Source of the DNA: Bacillota bacterium
GTDB lineage: Bacteria > Bacillota > Clostridia > Saccharofermentanales > DTU023
Assembly (NCBI GenBank): GCA_023426575.1
Contig: JAFAAL010000009.1
Coordinates: forward strand, 1-19,731
DNA length: 19,731 bases
Direction of reading: 5' to 3'
Shown in pieces: positions 7,952-14,837 of the stretch (positions are counted from its first letter, which is position 1; the number at the start of each line of letters is the position of its first letter). Under the pieces are notes generated by a model. It searched no databases and was not told the origin of the DNA. It was given only the letters and a program-made list of their open reading frames with translations. The position numbers and the translations under genes are program-made.

Positions 7952-7980
7952 CACAGTCTAAAACTGGGAGGACCATTACA

Positions 7981-9336
7981 TTGCGTCAAGGCAAATTACT
8001 CATCACCATAGTCCTCATCTTTTCGCTGCTCTGCTCGCTCACCGCCTGTGACTTCGACGCCTCAGCGCTCTTTCCCGAGGCCGAAGCGCTACGAGAAGAG
8101 CGGGAATTGAGACAGTCACTTGCAGGGCAGGAGGAGATCTCTCTCGCCGAGCCCGTGGAGACGATCATCAATCCACTTGAAAAAGTAGAGCTTAAAAAGA
8201 CCTGTGTGAACCTTGCGATCGTTGGTGATGTCCTCATGCATGTACCGCTGATCACAGCGGCTGAAAAAGAGGATGGGAGCCATGACTTCACGCCACCCTA
8301 TCGCTTTATGGAAGAGGCGATTGCGGGTGCTGACTATGCGGCCTTTAATATGGAGGGGACCCTAGCTGGTGAGCCCTGGGAGGGCTTCCCGATCTTTTCT
8401 TGCCCAGATGCTCTGGCCGAGCAATTGCACGGCCTCGGCTTCGACCTCGCCTATGCCGCCAACAATCACAGTATGGACCGCGGCGTCGAGGGACTCCTCA
8501 TGACAGCCAGAAAGCTCAAGGCGGCAGGTCTCGATCTCGTGGGGACAAGAGAGCGCGACACGGATGCGACTTACCTAGTCAAGGAGATCAACGGGGTGAA
8601 GCTCGGCTTCATCAACTTTACTTACGAATCTAAGCGCAAGAAGGGGAGGAGAACTCTCAACGGGCATATCATTCCCGAGGAGGCCGAGGGACTGGTCGAT
8701 TCCTTCTCCGTCCAGCGGGAGCCAGAGGATCTCTTCGCCGCCGATCTCATCAGAATTGGCGAGCGCATCGACGCCCTCCAGAGCGAGGCGCCCGACTTCA
8801 TCATTGCTCTCATCCACTGGAGCAAGGAATATCAGAATGAACCCGCTCCGGTCCAAAGGGAACTGGCTGAATTTCTCTCTCAGCGCGGCGTCGACCTCAT
8901 CGTAGGCGCACACCCCCATATCTTGCAGCCCATTGAGTGGATCTACCGCGCCGATGGCTCGGCGACTCTTTGCTATTATTCGCTCGGAAACTTTATCTCC
9001 AATCAGCATTTTAAGACGAAGAAGAGTCAGGGCCATGCCGAAGATGGCTTGATGGCACTCGTGCAATTTGAAAAAAATATCCTGGGCGCTAAGAAGCTGA
9101 GTAAGGCTGGCTATATCTCGACCTATAACTTGAAGATCAAGCCAGATGAGGAGACGACCCACGCAACGATCATCCCCGTGGAACTTGCGACCGTAGACCC
9201 AGCCCAGTTTGAGCTCGATGCTGAGGCTCTAGAGCTCGTCGCGGCCTCCTACGATCGGACCGCCGCTGTCATGGCGCAAAATGGCGAGGGGATTGTAAGT
9301 TATAAGAGCTTTTCTGAATTCAAAACGCTCGATTGA
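7981..9336 (+). CDS. CapA/PGA_cap-family lipoprotein (metallophosphatase-like)
   Basis: A 451-residue protein of the bacterial capsule synthesis protein CapA family (PGA_cap domain, calcineurin-like phosphoesterase fold). Lipobox SLTAC gives Cys23; a Glu-rich linker follows to about residue 74. The domain then starts with NLAIVGDVLMH (Asp83, His87), NMEGTLAG, the metal-site motif AANNHSMDRG, HWSKEY, GAHPHILQPIEW and YYSLGNFISNQ. All usual family motifs are present. In Bacillus CapA takes part in poly-gamma-glutamate production or release, but many homologues occur without pgs genes, as here, and their role is unclear. The start is TTG at 7981 with GGGAGGA at 7966-7972. The 29-base gap to the upstream lipoprotein gene suggests the same transcript, although its G+C is noticeably higher than that of the upstream genes. 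Confidence 0.9.
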   Translation: MRQGKLLITIVLIFSLLCSLTACDFDASALFPEAEALREERELRQSLAGQEEISLAEPVETIINPLEKVELKKTCVNLAIVGDVLMHVPLITAAEKEDGSHDFTPPYRFMEEAIAGADYAAFNMEGTLAGEPWEGFPIFSCPDALAEQLHGLGFDLAYAANNHSMDRGVEGLLMTARKLKAAGLDLVGTRERDTDATYLVKEINGVKLGFINFTYESKRKKGRRTLNGHIIPEEAEGLVDSFSVQREPEDLFAADLIRIGERIDALQSEAPDFIIALIHWSKEYQNEPAPVQRELAEFLSQRGVDLIVGAHPHILQPIEWIYRADGSATLCYYSLGNFISNQHFKTKKSQGHAEDGLMALVQFEKNILGAKKLSKAGYISTYNLKIKPDEETTHATIIPVELATVDPAQFELDAEALELVAASYDRTAAVMAQNGEGIVSYKSFSEFKTLD

Positions 9337-9394
9337 TTCAAGCAGGCGATAAGTGTTACCGACAAAATCTTCTCTAAGCCTTAGCTTTAAGCAA

Positions 9395-9403
9395 AAAGGA
9401 GAG
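9395..9403 (+). promoter_or_regulatory. Ribosome binding site that sets the start of the mini membrane protein
   Basis: AAAGGAGAG ends eight bases before ATG 9412. An in-frame GTG at 9403 would overlap this site, so 9412 is the better start. Confidence 0.65.
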
Positions 9404-9411
9404 TGGAGAAG

Positions 9412-9600
9412 ATGAAGCGTACAGACTATCTGACCATTGCGGGACTCGTCATCGTCGTCCTGATCACTCTATTAAAGAAATTTATCGATATTCCAGATGC
9501 TGTCTCGATGGTGGGCCTGCTGATAGGGATTACGGCCATTTTTATCGGTTTCGTCGCACGGGCAGGCGATGGCTCCTCAGGCGGCTATGGCGGTGGCTGA
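9412..9600 (+). CDS. Small two-helix membrane protein with Gly-rich tail
   Basis: A 62-residue protein starting MKRTDYL. Two hydrophobic segments, IAGLVIVVLITLLKKF and VSMVGLLIGITAIFIGFVA, are separated by a short IDIPDA turn. The C-terminus, AGDGSSGGYGGG, is Gly/Ser-rich and flexible. The N-terminal basic residues suggest both termini lie inside. I do not recognise a family. It follows the CapA-like gene by 75 bases and precedes a small hairpin, so it may be the last gene of the surface operon or have its own transcript. Its real-gene status is supported by the ribosome binding site and clean membrane profile. Confidence 0.6.
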   Translation: MKRTDYLTIAGLVIVVLITLLKKFIDIPDAVSMVGLLIGITAIFIGFVARAGDGSSGGYGGG

Positions 9601-9611
9601 GGATTCTAGAC

Positions 9612-9635
9612 GCGTTCGGTGAACGCCCTTATTTC
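9612..9635 (+). terminator. Probable terminator after the mini membrane protein
   Basis: GCGTTC at 9612-9617 pairs with GAACGC at 9621-9626 around GGT, followed by CCTTATTTCT. The stem is only six pairs and the T-tract is imperfect. Its position between converging genes supports a terminator for the plus-strand operon. Confidence 0.45.
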
Positions 9636-10156
9636 TCATCATCTACAGAATTTTCAGCGAGGAGGAGCTCGGCGACGCGCTTCGTGACCAGCGATTGAAT
9701 CGCAAAGTGGAGGGCGAGTTCCGCCTGGCTCTCCTTGCCCGCCCGTTCTTGCAGCCTCTCCGAGGCAGCGCGCGCCTCGTCTTCTAAAATCTCACGAAAC
9801 GTTTCATAGCCCGCGGCAATGGAAGTCGCGGCAAAAGCCTCATCATCAGCCCCTCGACTCAAATCTTCTAAGAGCCTCCCAGCCTCGGTGACGGTCAGGA
9901 CGGTCTTTAGCTGGGCGAGGAGAATGAGGAGGGCGACTTGCTCGCGCTCGTAGCGCTTCTTCTTCGTCCGGGGCAGATGACCTTCCTTGATATAATTATT
10001 GATCATGGCAGAGCTTAAGACGGCAGCAGGGAGATGATCTTTGAGCTCTCGCTCTAAGATGAATAAGAGCTGATCCATATAGAGCTCAATATTCGGTAGC
10101 TCCTCAAAGGGGCTGATCTGCCAAGTTTTGAAGTCACATTTTCCAAGATCTGACAT
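9629..10156 (-). CDS. DUF1836-family putative transcriptional regulator
   Basis: A 175-residue protein with the marks of the DUF1836 family of Bacillota: the N-terminal block LPNIELYMDQLLFILE, the segment SSAMINNYIKEGHLPRTKKK (a MerR-like helix-turn-helix region) and YEREQVALLILLAQLKTVL. The C-terminal half is Ala/Glu-rich and helical and may mediate dimerisation. The family is thought to bind DNA but no function is established. The minus-strand ATG at 10154-10156 is preceded by GAGGAGG five bases upstream. The gene is divergent from an SGNH hydrolase gene, and the shared spacer contains opposed promoters and a palindrome, which fits autoregulation (inference). Confidence 0.85.
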   Translation of the reverse strand: MSDLGKCDFKTWQISPFEELPNIELYMDQLLFILERELKDHLPAAVLSSAMINNYIKEGHLPRTKKKRYEREQVALLILLAQLKTVLTVTEAGRLLEDLSRGADDEAFAATSIAAGYETFREILEDEARAASERLQERAGKESQAELALHFAIQSLVTKRVAELLLAENSVDDEK

Positions 10157-10174
10157 AAGAACCTCCTCAGGGTC

Positions 10175-10202
10175 TTGAAATACCCATATTTTGAGATATA
10201 AT
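10175..10202 (+). promoter_or_regulatory. SigA-type promoter for the SGNH hydrolase gene
   Basis: TTGAAA at 10175-10180 and a perfect TATAAT at 10197-10202 are 16 bases apart. Transcription would start near 10209, leaving a leader of about 65 bases that contains two small inverted repeats. Confidence 0.75.
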
Positions 10203-10217
10203 AACCAATACTAGATA

Positions 10218-10236
10218 GCAAGGTTTCGATCCTTGC
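10218..10236. promoter_or_regulatory. Palindrome between opposed promoters, possible operator
   Basis: GCAAGG at 10218-10223 and CCTTGC at 10231-10236 flank a 7-base centre. The element lies between the predicted start sites of the plus-strand (about 10209) and minus-strand (about 10234) transcripts. A second inverted repeat, GAGATT/AATCTC, lies at 10238-10257. Either could bind the adjacent DUF1836 protein; this is inferred from position. Confidence 0.4.
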
Positions 10237-10240
10237 AGAG

Positions 10241-10249
10241 ATTATAACA
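10241..10249 (-). promoter_or_regulatory. Extended -10 promoter for the DUF1836 gene
   Basis: On the minus strand TGTTATAAT (10249 down to 10241) is a perfect extended -10 element. No good -35 is seen, as allowed for this promoter class. Its transcript would begin near 10234 and overlap the start of the plus-strand transcript. Confidence 0.55.
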
Positions 10250-10274
10250 GAAATCTCAAGCAAAGGAGTGGACG

Positions 10275-10988
10275 ATGGACATGATCAGGAGGCCCGCTGG
10301 CCGTATTCAAAATCTCTACCTCTTCGGCGACTCGATTGGCAAGGGGATTGTCCTCGATGAGCGCGAGCAGCGCTATAAGGTGCTCGAGGATTCTTTTCTC
10401 ATGCGCCTCCAAAAGAAATTTGAGCTCCAGGTCAGTAATTTCTCAAAATACGGGGCCAATATCTTAAAGGGCCTGCAGATCTTTGAGCGGCAGATCGGCC
10501 GCGTGAGAGCGGACTCCATCGTCCTCTTAGAATTTGGTAACAATGACTGTGATATGCCCTGGGCCGAGATTGCGGCCGAGCCGGAGGGGCAGTTCTTGCC
10601 CCAGGTGCCTCGCGAGCTCTTTATGGAGACTTATCGCAAGCTCATCGCTGAAGCGCGGGGAACGGGGGCAGAGATCATCATGATCAATCTGCCGCCCCTC
10701 TATGCGAGGCGCTTCTTTTCTGCTGTCAGCGCAAAGCTCGACAGGGAAAAATTGCTCGCCCATATGCATGGCGATGTCGAGATGATCTACCGCTGGCAGG
10801 AATACTACAATCTCGCCGTCACAGAACTGGCCCGCGAGCTCGACTGTCCGCTGATCGACATCCGCTCAGAATTTCTCTCGCGCTATAGCTATGAGGACTA
10901 TCTCTGTGCCGACGGCATGCATCCCAACGAGCGAGGTCACGAACTGATCTTTGCCAAGGTGGAAAGAGAGCTCCAGGCGCTCCTCTAG
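10275..10988 (+). CDS. SGNH/GDSL-family hydrolase
   Basis: A 237-residue SGNH-fold hydrolase without a signal peptide, so probably cytoplasmic. Block I is LYLFGDSIGKG with nucleophile Ser20; block III is FGNNDCDMPW (Asn90); block V is DGMHPNERGH, giving Asp213 and His216. A clear GxND-type oxyanion loop is present. Such enzymes are esterases, acetylhydrolases or lysophospholipases; the substrate cannot be predicted. ATG 10275 is preceded by AAAGGAG; a second in-frame ATG at 10281 is possible. The gene is divergent from the DUF1836 regulator and ends in a stop codon shared as CTAG with the convergent YkvI-like gene. Confidence 0.88.
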   Translation: MDMIRRPAGRIQNLYLFGDSIGKGIVLDEREQRYKVLEDSFLMRLQKKFELQVSNFSKYGANILKGLQIFERQIGRVRADSIVLLEFGNNDCDMPWAEIAAEPEGQFLPQVPRELFMETYRKLIAEARGTGAEIIMINLPPLYARRFFSAVSAKLDREKLLAHMHGDVEMIYRWQEYYNLAVTELARELDCPLIDIRSEFLSRYSYEDYLCADGMHPNERGHELIFAKVERELQALL

Positions 10989-12091
10989 TCTCGCTGGAAG
11001 AAGGGGTGGGGGCGGCGGCCCATGCGGGTCATGATATCGCTAAAGATCATGATCGCCAGCATGACGAAGCCGAGATAGCCATTGATCCCGTAGAGAATTT
11101 TGACGAGTCCCTTAAAGGGGACGAGGAGGGCGATCAGACAGCCGATAGCTCCCCCGACCAGCGTCATGAGCTTATAGCGGCCGGAGCCCTCGGGCGCAAT
11201 GCGTGAGACGCCCGTCCAGAGGAGGGGCACGGCTGTCGTATAGATCCCACAGAAGATGACGATGGCAAAGAACTGGGCGAGCCAGGGATGAATTTTATTG
11301 GCGAGAATGAGCGAGGGAATGTCGGCCTCGGCAGTCACTTGAATCTTATTGATCAGGGCGACGCTTGCGATGGCCGCAGAGCCGAAGATGAAGAGCGTTG
11401 CGAGGAACATGCCGAGATTGACCTCGCGTAGGGGGTTACGCGTGCCAATTTCGGCCATAAAGGCGGCAAACCAGAAGATGACGAAGCCACTGTAGGTCGC
11501 TCCTGCGAGGAGGGGATGGCCGCCCCCTGTCTGAGTGGGCTGAACCTGGCCACTGTCGATCAGATGGAGGCCGGTCTTAAAGTCCTGATAGTTCATGACG
11601 ATACTGATAATTGAGACAGTCAAAATCAGCGTGATAATCACCGGGGCGAGTTTACTTAAAGCATTTAAGATTCCCTTGAGGCCGAAGATGCCGGTGGCGA
11701 CAACTGCCACCGTCAGCAGGATGGCGCCGAGCCCTCGCGGCAGGCCCCATTGCTGCGTCGCCGTCGAATTGGCCCCGCCACACATGACGATGAAGCACAT
11801 ATAGCAGAAGAAGGCGGCAAAGAAGTCGAAGAAGCGCCCGATGTACTTGCCGCCGTAGATCAGATAGATATCATTGCCGTGCTCGATCTTATGGCGATTG
11901 GCATTGGATGTAAAAGAGATATTGGTATAGGCAAAGACCAGGGCAGCGGCCAAGATACTGAGGATGAAGCCTGAACCATAGGAGACATCGTATTGCATGA
12001 TCTCCTGCATGGTGGCGAAGCCAGCCCCGATATAGAAGGCGACGCAGGCGCCACAGAAGGCAAAGACGGAACGCAGATTGAGACTCTTCAT
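10985..12091 (-). CDS. YkvI-family membrane transporter
   Basis: A 368-residue integral membrane protein of the YkvI family (COG3949-like, distant APC/LeuT-fold carriers). The N-terminus SVFAFCGACVAFYIGAGFAT contains the family's unwound-helix Gly pattern, followed by MQEIMQYDVSYG. About ten hydrophobic segments follow, including FFAAFFCYMCFIVMCGGANS, VIITLILTVSIISIVM, FVIFWFAAFMAEIGTRN and FAIVIFCGIYTTAVPLLWTG. The length matches the family. The substrate is unknown, possibly an amino acid or related solute. The upstream ribosome binding site is GAGGTG on the minus strand. Its TAG and the TAG of the SGNH gene occupy the same CTAG at 10985-10988. Confidence 0.88.
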   Translation of the reverse strand: MKSLNLRSVFAFCGACVAFYIGAGFATMQEIMQYDVSYGSGFILSILAAALVFAYTNISFTSNANRHKIEHGNDIYLIYGGKYIGRFFDFFAAFFCYMCFIVMCGGANSTATQQWGLPRGLGAILLTVAVVATGIFGLKGILNALSKLAPVIITLILTVSIISIVMNYQDFKTGLHLIDSGQVQPTQTGGGHPLLAGATYSGFVIFWFAAFMAEIGTRNPLREVNLGMFLATLFIFGSAAIASVALINKIQVTAEADIPSLILANKIHPWLAQFFAIVIFCGIYTTAVPLLWTGVSRIAPEGSGRYKLMTLVGGAIGCLIALLVPFKGLVKILYGINGYLGFVMLAIMIFSDIMTRMGRRPHPFFQRD

Positions 12092-12142
12092 TAATTAGAA
12101 CACCTCAGGATCAAGACATTAGGTGGTGGACACCCGAGGACA

Positions 12143-12148
12143 ATTCTA
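12143..12148 (-). promoter_or_regulatory. Weak candidate -10 for the YkvI-like gene
   Basis: In the 133-base divergent spacer, minus-strand TAGAAT (12148 to 12143) follows a poor -35 (TAGCAA) at 17 bases. On the plus strand TGCTAGGAT at 12209-12217 resembles an extended -10 for nth, but would start transcription at the nth ATG itself. TGCTAGATG near 12167 is an alternative. None of these is convincing alone. Confidence 0.3.
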
Positions 12149-12224
12149 GGGGAAATCTGGGGCTTTTGCTAGATGCTTGATGAGATTGTAGGCGAGATTT
12201 CCTAAAGGTGCTAGGATAGGGGCG

Positions 12225-12881
12225 ATGAGAAAATTACTGACGAAAAAAGAGGCGCTTTTCGTCCTCGATCAATTGAAATTGCTCCACCCCAATCCCGTCT
12301 GTGAGCTGGTCCACGATACGCCCTTTGAGCTCTTGGTCTCGACCATTCTCTCGGCGCAGTGCACGGACCAGCGGGTCAATCAGGTGACGGCTGAGATCTA
12401 TCCTCGCTACAATCAGCCGCAGCAATTTGCCGAAATGGCGCAAGAGGAGCTGGAGGAGCTGATCCGGCCCTGCGGTTTCTTCCGAAATAAGGCGGCAAAT
12501 ATTCGTGCGGCGGCGCTAGCCATCGTCGAGGATTATGGCGGCTTGGTGCCAGAGACGATTGAAGAGCTGATGGCGCTGCCTGGGGTCGGCAAGAAGACGG
12601 CCAATGTCGTGGCCTCTAATGCCTTCGGGGTGCCGGCGATTGCCGTCGACACCCATGTCTTCCGTCTGAGTAACCGCATCGGCTTCGTCGCCGAGAAGAC
12701 GGTGGAGAAGACGGAGGCTGCCCTCGAGCGCAAGATTCCGCGCGAGCGCTGGACGGAGTCTCATCACCTCCTGATCCACCATGGACGCTATATCTGTCAG
12801 GCCCGGCGGCCACAGTGTGAGCGTTGCACGATCCGCGAGCACTGTCGCTATTTCAATAAGGTCGGGCAGTGGGCTCCATAA
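12225..12881 (+). CDS. nth: Endonuclease III
   Basis: A 218-residue DNA glycosylase/AP lyase of base excision repair, acting on oxidised pyrimidines. The N-terminal helical domain contains LVSTILSAQCTDQRVNQVT. The helix-hairpin-helix is LPGVGKKTANVV with catalytic Lys124, followed by VDTHVFR with Asp142. The [4Fe-4S] cluster ligands are Cys191, Cys198, Cys201 and Cys207 (spacing 6-2-5). These positions are each four residues beyond those of the E. coli enzyme, so the protein is full length and intact. ATG 12225 is preceded by AGGATAGGGG. The gene is divergent from the YkvI-like gene and ends in a strong terminator. Confidence 0.97.
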   Translation: MRKLLTKKEALFVLDQLKLLHPNPVCELVHDTPFELLVSTILSAQCTDQRVNQVTAEIYPRYNQPQQFAEMAQEELEELIRPCGFFRNKAANIRAAALAIVEDYGGLVPETIEELMALPGVGKKTANVVASNAFGVPAIAVDTHVFRLSNRIGFVAEKTVEKTEAALERKIPRERWTESHHLLIHHGRYICQARRPQCERCTIREHCRYFNKVGQWAP

Positions 12882-12883
12882 AG

Positions 12884-12914
12884 AGAGCGCCTCTCGGGGC
12901 GCTCTTTTTTTATT
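12884..12914 (+). terminator. Rho-independent terminator of nth
   Basis: AGAGCGCC at 12884-12891 pairs with GGCGCTCT at 12898-12905 around TCTCGG, directly followed by an eight-T run. It lies at the convergent junction with the GNAT gene, whose stop codon sits in the T-run. The minus-strand side has a weaker TCTTTA tail, so it may work in both directions. Confidence 0.9.
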
Positions 12915-13470
12915 TTTTCATCTTCTCGGTCTTCTTGCCAAGTTCCCAGTAGTGATTGCCGTTGAAGTCAAAAGTCTTGACGACGTCGCAGCCAGCCTTG
13001 CGGGTGTGGGCGGCGTAGGAGCGCGGATTGATCTGATTGACAAAGGTCAGCATGTAGGGGTAGCGATCGGCCATGCTGTCGAGGGAGAAGGCAAAGAGCT
13101 CCTCGAGCACCCCGGTCCCGCGATATTTCTTCTCAATCGCAATCGGCCCATATTGATAGGAGTTTTCCACACTCATCTTCTCGCCGCAGTATTCGGTCTC
13201 GGGAAGGTCCTGGATCATGTGGGCGAAGAGCGGCCACTGTGACCAGTAGTCCCAGGAGGCCGCCATGGCGTAGGCGACGATCTCTCCCTCGTCGACGGCG
13301 ACGGAGATGCCGTCTTCCTTTTCGATCAGCTCCTGGAATTGCTCTGGCGTAAAGAGCGTCGTGACGAAGCCGTCCGGCTTGTCCTCAGGGCTGATGGAAT
13401 GGACGTGATATTTTTTCTGCAGCGCAGAGATGGCGGGGATGTCGGCGATGGTGGCGTGACGATATTCCAT
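12910..13470 (-). CDS. GNAT-family N-acetyltransferase
   Basis: A 186-residue acetyltransferase of the GNAT superfamily. The N-terminus YRHATIADIPAISALQKKYH is the usual first strand and helix. The acetyl-CoA motif is YGPIAIEKKYRGTGVLEELF (R-G-T-G-V pattern), and the C-terminal strand region is INPRSYAAHTRKAGCDVVKT. Substrate unknown; small molecules or protein N-termini are typical. ATG 13470 is preceded by AGAGGAGG on the minus strand. It is convergent with nth and divergent from galK. The leader has a small hairpin just upstream of the ribosome binding site. Confidence 0.88.
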   Translation of the reverse strand: MEYRHATIADIPAISALQKKYHVHSISPEDKPDGFVTTLFTPEQFQELIEKEDGISVAVDEGEIVAYAMAASWDYWSQWPLFAHMIQDLPETEYCGEKMSVENSYQYGPIAIEKKYRGTGVLEELFAFSLDSMADRYPYMLTFVNQINPRSYAAHTRKAGCDVVKTFDFNGNHYWELGKKTEKMKK

Positions 13471-13482
13471 AATTCCTCCTCT

Positions 13483-13499
13483 GACGAGTTCTGCTCGTC
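13483..13499 (-). promoter_or_regulatory. Leader hairpin before the GNAT gene
   Basis: GACGAG at 13483-13488 and CTCGTC at 13494-13499 form a six-pair stem with a 5-base loop. It ends a few bases before the GNAT ribosome binding site on the minus strand. It could stabilise the message or bind a regulator; no U-run follows. Confidence 0.35.
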
Positions 13500-13514
13500 T
13501 TTCGATACAGTTCC

Positions 13515-13520
13515 ATTATA
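13515..13520 (-). promoter_or_regulatory. Candidate -10 for the GNAT gene
   Basis: A perfect TATAAT lies on the minus strand (13520 to 13515), about 45 bases upstream of the start codon. The best -35 candidate (TTACCC, 18 bases further) is weak. Confidence 0.5.
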
Positions 13521-13546
13521 GTCGTCTATCTCGAGAATGGGTAATC

Positions 13547-13555
13547 TGCTAGAAT
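13547..13555 (+). promoter_or_regulatory. Extended -10 promoter of the gal-cob gene series
   Basis: TGCTAGAAT is a good extended -10 (TG, one base, TAGAAT). Transcription would begin near 13562, after the upstream ATG at 13554. It would leave a leader of about 35 bases to ATG 13596. No clear -35 is seen. Confidence 0.5.
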
Positions 13556-13580
13556 GAGGAGGATAAAGAGGCTGAGGCCT

Positions 13581-13588
13581 AGAGGAGG
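13581..13588 (+). promoter_or_regulatory. Ribosome binding site that fixes the galK start
   Basis: AGAGGAGG lies seven bases before ATG 13596. The in-frame ATG at 13554 overlaps the predicted -10 and has no comparable site. Confidence 0.75.
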
Positions 13589-13595
13589 CAATCAG

Positions 13596-14828
13596 ATGCG
13601 AAGTGACTGTCTAGAAGATACTAAGAGCGCTATGCTGGCGCAGCTACAGCGAGGCTATGAAGAAATCTTTGAGATGCAGCCTGAGCGATATTATTTTTCG
13701 CCGGCGCGCGTCAATCTCATCGGCGAACACATTGACTATAACGGAGGCGATGTCCTGCCCCTCGCCATTTCTCAGGGAACCTATGCTGCGGTGGGGCTGA
13801 GCCCAGACCGGGACTTCCACCTCCTTAGTGAGAATCTGGACTCGAAAATTGATTTTGCGCCTGAACTCATCGGCCTGCCAGCGCGTGGAGACTGGGCGGA
13901 CTATGTCCGCGGTCAAGTCATGGAACTTCGTGACTGCGGGCTCGTGGCGCCGGCCCTCAATATCTACATCTTCGGCGATATTCCCAATGGTGCGGGACTC
14001 TCATCGTCGGCCTCGCTTGAACTTTTGATCTCGACGATTGTGCAGGATTATCTGGGGAGCGAACTCTCAGCTCTCGAGCTCGCACGGCTCGGGCAGCGGG
14101 TCGAGAACCACTTCATCGGCGTCCAGTCCGGCCTGATGGACCAGGTGGCGATCGCCCTGGCCGAGGAAGATCACGCCCTGCTCTTTAGAAGTTCAGATCT
14201 CAGCTATAGGCACTGTCCTGTCGATTTTCAGGAGGGGAGACTGCTGGTTCTCGATTCGAGGAAGCGGCGAGAGCTCCGCGAGTCAAAGTATAACGAGCGC
14301 CTCAGTGAGTCCAAGCAGATTGAAGAAGCGCTGCGGGCCGCAGGACTCATCGAAGTTCCCGAGGGCGAGCGATTGACGGCGACCTCTCTGGCACAGTTCC
14401 CAGAGGAGCGGCTGGAGGAGGCTTTTGCCATTTTGGCAGCTTATAAAGAGGCTGAGATCCTAACGCGGCGATTCCGCCATATTGTGACGGAGCAGGCGCG
14501 TGTCCACGCCATGGTCGACTCGCTCGCGACGGGCGATCTCGAGCGGGCGGGGGAGATTCTCGCAGCCTCGCATCACTCGCTCGCGCAGGACTATGAGGTG
14601 ACGGGGCCTGAGCTCGATGCGCTCGCAGCGGCCTGTAATGAGGCGCCGGAGATCTATGGCGCCAGGATGTGTGGGGCCGGCTTCGGCGGGGTGGTCATCG
14701 CGCTGGCGCGGCCTGAATTTAACATTGAGACGGCTGAGCGCATTGCCGAGAGAACAGTGGCTGTATCCGGGCTCCGGCCCGTGGTCTACGACATTGCCTC
14801 CGTCGGGGGGCCCAGTCGTATTGCTTAG
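13596..14828 (+). CDS. galK: Galactokinase
   Basis: A 410-residue GHMP-family kinase that makes galactose 1-phosphate from galactose and ATP, the first committed Leloir step. The galactokinase signature ARVNLIGEHIDYNGG spans about residues 37-51. The GHMP ATP-binding loop is PNGAGLSSSASLE, followed by SGLMDQVAIALA. The C-terminal motif is GARMCGAGFGGVVIAL. Length is normal (about 390-410). An ATG at 13554 would add 14 residues (basic, unlike the family), but promoter and ribosome binding evidence favour 13596. The stop overlaps the ribosome binding site of galE nine bases ahead, so the two are co-expressed. No galT occurs in the window. Confidence 0.95.
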   Translation: MRSDCLEDTKSAMLAQLQRGYEEIFEMQPERYYFSPARVNLIGEHIDYNGGDVLPLAISQGTYAAVGLSPDRDFHLLSENLDSKIDFAPELIGLPARGDWADYVRGQVMELRDCGLVAPALNIYIFGDIPNGAGLSSSASLELLISTIVQDYLGSELSALELARLGQRVENHFIGVQSGLMDQVAIALAEEDHALLFRSSDLSYRHCPVDFQEGRLLVLDSRKRRELRESKYNERLSESKQIEEALRAAGLIEVPEGERLTATSLAQFPEERLEEAFAILAAYKEAEILTRRFRHIVTEQARVHAMVDSLATGDLERAGEILAASHHSLAQDYEVTGPELDALAAACNEAPEIYGARMCGAGFGGVVIALARPEFNIETAERIAERTVAVSGLRPVVYDIASVGGPSRIA

Positions 14829-14837
14829 GAGGAATTT

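Noticed and set aside
8575..9162. Minus-strand open frame of 195 codons within the CapA-like gene
   Set aside because: Antisense to conserved CapA motifs; no supporting start signal or domain.
12781..13242. Plus-strand open frame of 153 codons over the end of nth and the GNAT gene
   Set aside because: It overlaps the nth FeS-cluster coding region, runs through the nth terminator hairpin and is antisense to the GNAT core.
13554..13595. ATG 13554 as galK start
   Set aside because: It overlaps the predicted -10 element and would add a basic extension foreign to the family; ATG 13596 has a much better ribosome binding site.
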